Assembly (NCBI GenBank): GCA_937952155.1
Contig: CALFYH010000078.1
Location: forward strand, 1 to 5,963
DNA length: 5,963 nt
Direction: 5' to 3'
From: an uncultured Saprospiraceae bacterium
GTDB taxonomy: Bacteria; Bacteroidota; Bacteroidia; Chitinophagales; Saprospiraceae
In this document: piece by piece, positions 5,455 to 5,963 of the stretch
How positions within the stretch are numbered: position 1 is the first letter of the stretch
Layout of the letters: the number at the start of each line of letters is the position of its first letter
Made by a program: the position numbers and the translations under genes
The notes under the pieces: generated by a model
Seen by the model: the letters and a program-made list of their open reading frames with translations, nothing else
The model's database searches: none
Told to the model about the DNA's origin: nothing

Positions 5455-5876
5455 GTACCGTAGATCAACAGATAGCTAGAGTGATGAGCAATGCTGGAGA
5501 CTTGATGAAGTATCTAGACAAATCCATACAGGCCAAAACATTGCTCCGTAGAGCCAGTAAGATAGCTGTCACCACGATGAAAGCAAAGGCACCCGTAGGA
5601 GATACAGGCAATCTAGAGCGATCTATCAAGTTTATCGCTTCGCGAAAGCGTAAAAAGTCGATCATGATCGGCCCAAAATACGGCAAAGGTGGTGGTAATC
5701 ATGCCAACCTGATAGAGTTTGGATTTATACATCCATCTGGCAAGCGTGTAGAAGGTCAGCCATTTGTACTTGAGACATACGACGAGACCAAAAACCAGAT
5801 ACTGGACAATCTAAGGAATGAGATCAAAAAGGAATTTGACAAAGCTGGTAAATCAATAAGGGGATTTGAAATATGA
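5451..5876 (+). CDS. head-tail joining / tail-component protein, HK97 gp10-like
   Basis: This 141-residue protein shows the hallmarks of the HK97 gp10-like family (PF04883): a helical N-terminus, KAPVGDTGNLERSIKF (46-61), a basic beta-hairpin (RKRKKSIMIGP), NHANLIEFGF (83-92) and GQPFVLETYDETK (102-114). A long charged helix ends the protein. In this family the protein acts in head-tail joining or tail completion. The ATG shares ATGA with the stop of the head-closure gene, and its own stop shares ATGA with the next gene. CATTTGTACTT at 5761-5771 resembles the promoter box by chance and encodes the conserved QPFVL stretch. Confidence 0.9.
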   Translation: MSTVDQQIARVMSNAGDLMKYLDKSIQAKTLLRRASKIAVTTMKAKAPVGDTGNLERSIKFIASRKRKKSIMIGPKYGKGGGNHANLIEFGFIHPSGKRVEGQPFVLETYDETKNQILDNLRNEIKKEFDKAGKSIRGFEI

Positions 5877-5963
5877 AGATATCGCAGATCATATATGAGC
5901 TTATCAAAGCTGCATTCCCTAGCGCTGCAGTGTATATGGACTTCATAGATCAGAATGTAAACC
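5873..5963 (+). CDS. start of a probable tail-terminator / tail-completion protein (3' end outside the window)
   Basis: The ATG at 5873 overlaps the previous stop by 4 nt (ATGA) and the frame is open to the window edge, giving the first 30 residues. The N-terminus has a helix MKISQIIYELIKAAFPSAAV, followed by a strand-like YMDFIDQN. Tail-completion proteins of the gp17/DUF3168 type (PF11367) begin with this kind of helix and are usually encoded directly after the gp10-like gene. The assignment rests mainly on gene order and is tentative. Confidence 0.5.
   Translation, partial: MKISQIIYELIKAAFPSAAVYMDFIDQNVN

Noticed and set aside
5761..5771. Third copy of a TTTGTACT promoter-like string
   Set aside because: It lies inside the gp10-like gene, encodes the conserved QPFVL segment, and has no dyad at the required distance upstream.
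1..5963. tRNA genes, CRISPR arrays, insertion sequences, attachment sites or a diversity-generating retroelement
   Set aside because: I looked for cloverleaf-like segments, regularly spaced repeats, terminal inverted repeats with a transposase, and paired template/variable repeats, and saw none.

Overview
The window is part of the head and head-tail connector module of a tailed (siphovirus-type, HK97-like) bacteriophage or prophage. The gene order is portal, prohead protease, major capsid protein, gp6-like connector, an unrecognised small protein, head-closure protein, HK97 gp10-like protein and the start of a probable tail terminator. All genes lie on the + strand and no host housekeeping gene is visible. 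The host is probably a member of the Bacteroidota. The start codons lack Shine-Dalgarno sequences and have A/T-rich leaders, and one promoter-like site matches the Bacteroidota -7 consensus TAnnTTTG. The host assignment is an inference; no host marker gene is present.

Region by region. 1-237 is the 3' end of an unidentified gene whose product ends in a hydrophobic, basic tail. 239-499 and 507-830 encode two small membrane proteins, one with two predicted TM helices and one with an N-terminal TM helix plus a coiled coil; lysis roles are possible but unproven. 827-2074 is the portal. 2166-2798 (protease) and 2857-4140 (capsid) appear to form one transcription unit, with a promoter-like cassette in front and a strong intrinsic terminator (4179-4216) behind. 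4234-4788 is the gp6-like connector. A second copy of the promoter-like cassette (4838-4886) precedes 4887-5117 (unknown), 5104-5454 (head closure), 5451-5876 (gp10-like) and 5873-5963 (partial), which overlap each other by 4 to 14 nt and are probably co-transcribed.

How the genes work together. The portal, protease and capsid protein build the procapsid. The capsid protein has its own N-terminal coiled-coil (delta-like) domain, so no separate scaffold gene is expected or seen. The protease would remove that domain. The gp6-like and head-closure proteins then extend the portal channel, and the gp10-like and last proteins join the head to the tail.

The most interesting feature is the non-coding cassette present twice (about 2062-2152 and 4799-4887). 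Each copy has an AT-rich hairpin, then a dyad GTTAC-ATCCC-GTAAC, then TTTGTACTA at exactly the same distance. It looks like a dedicated late promoter with a regulator-binding site, combined with transcriptional punctuation. No wholly new protein system is evident.
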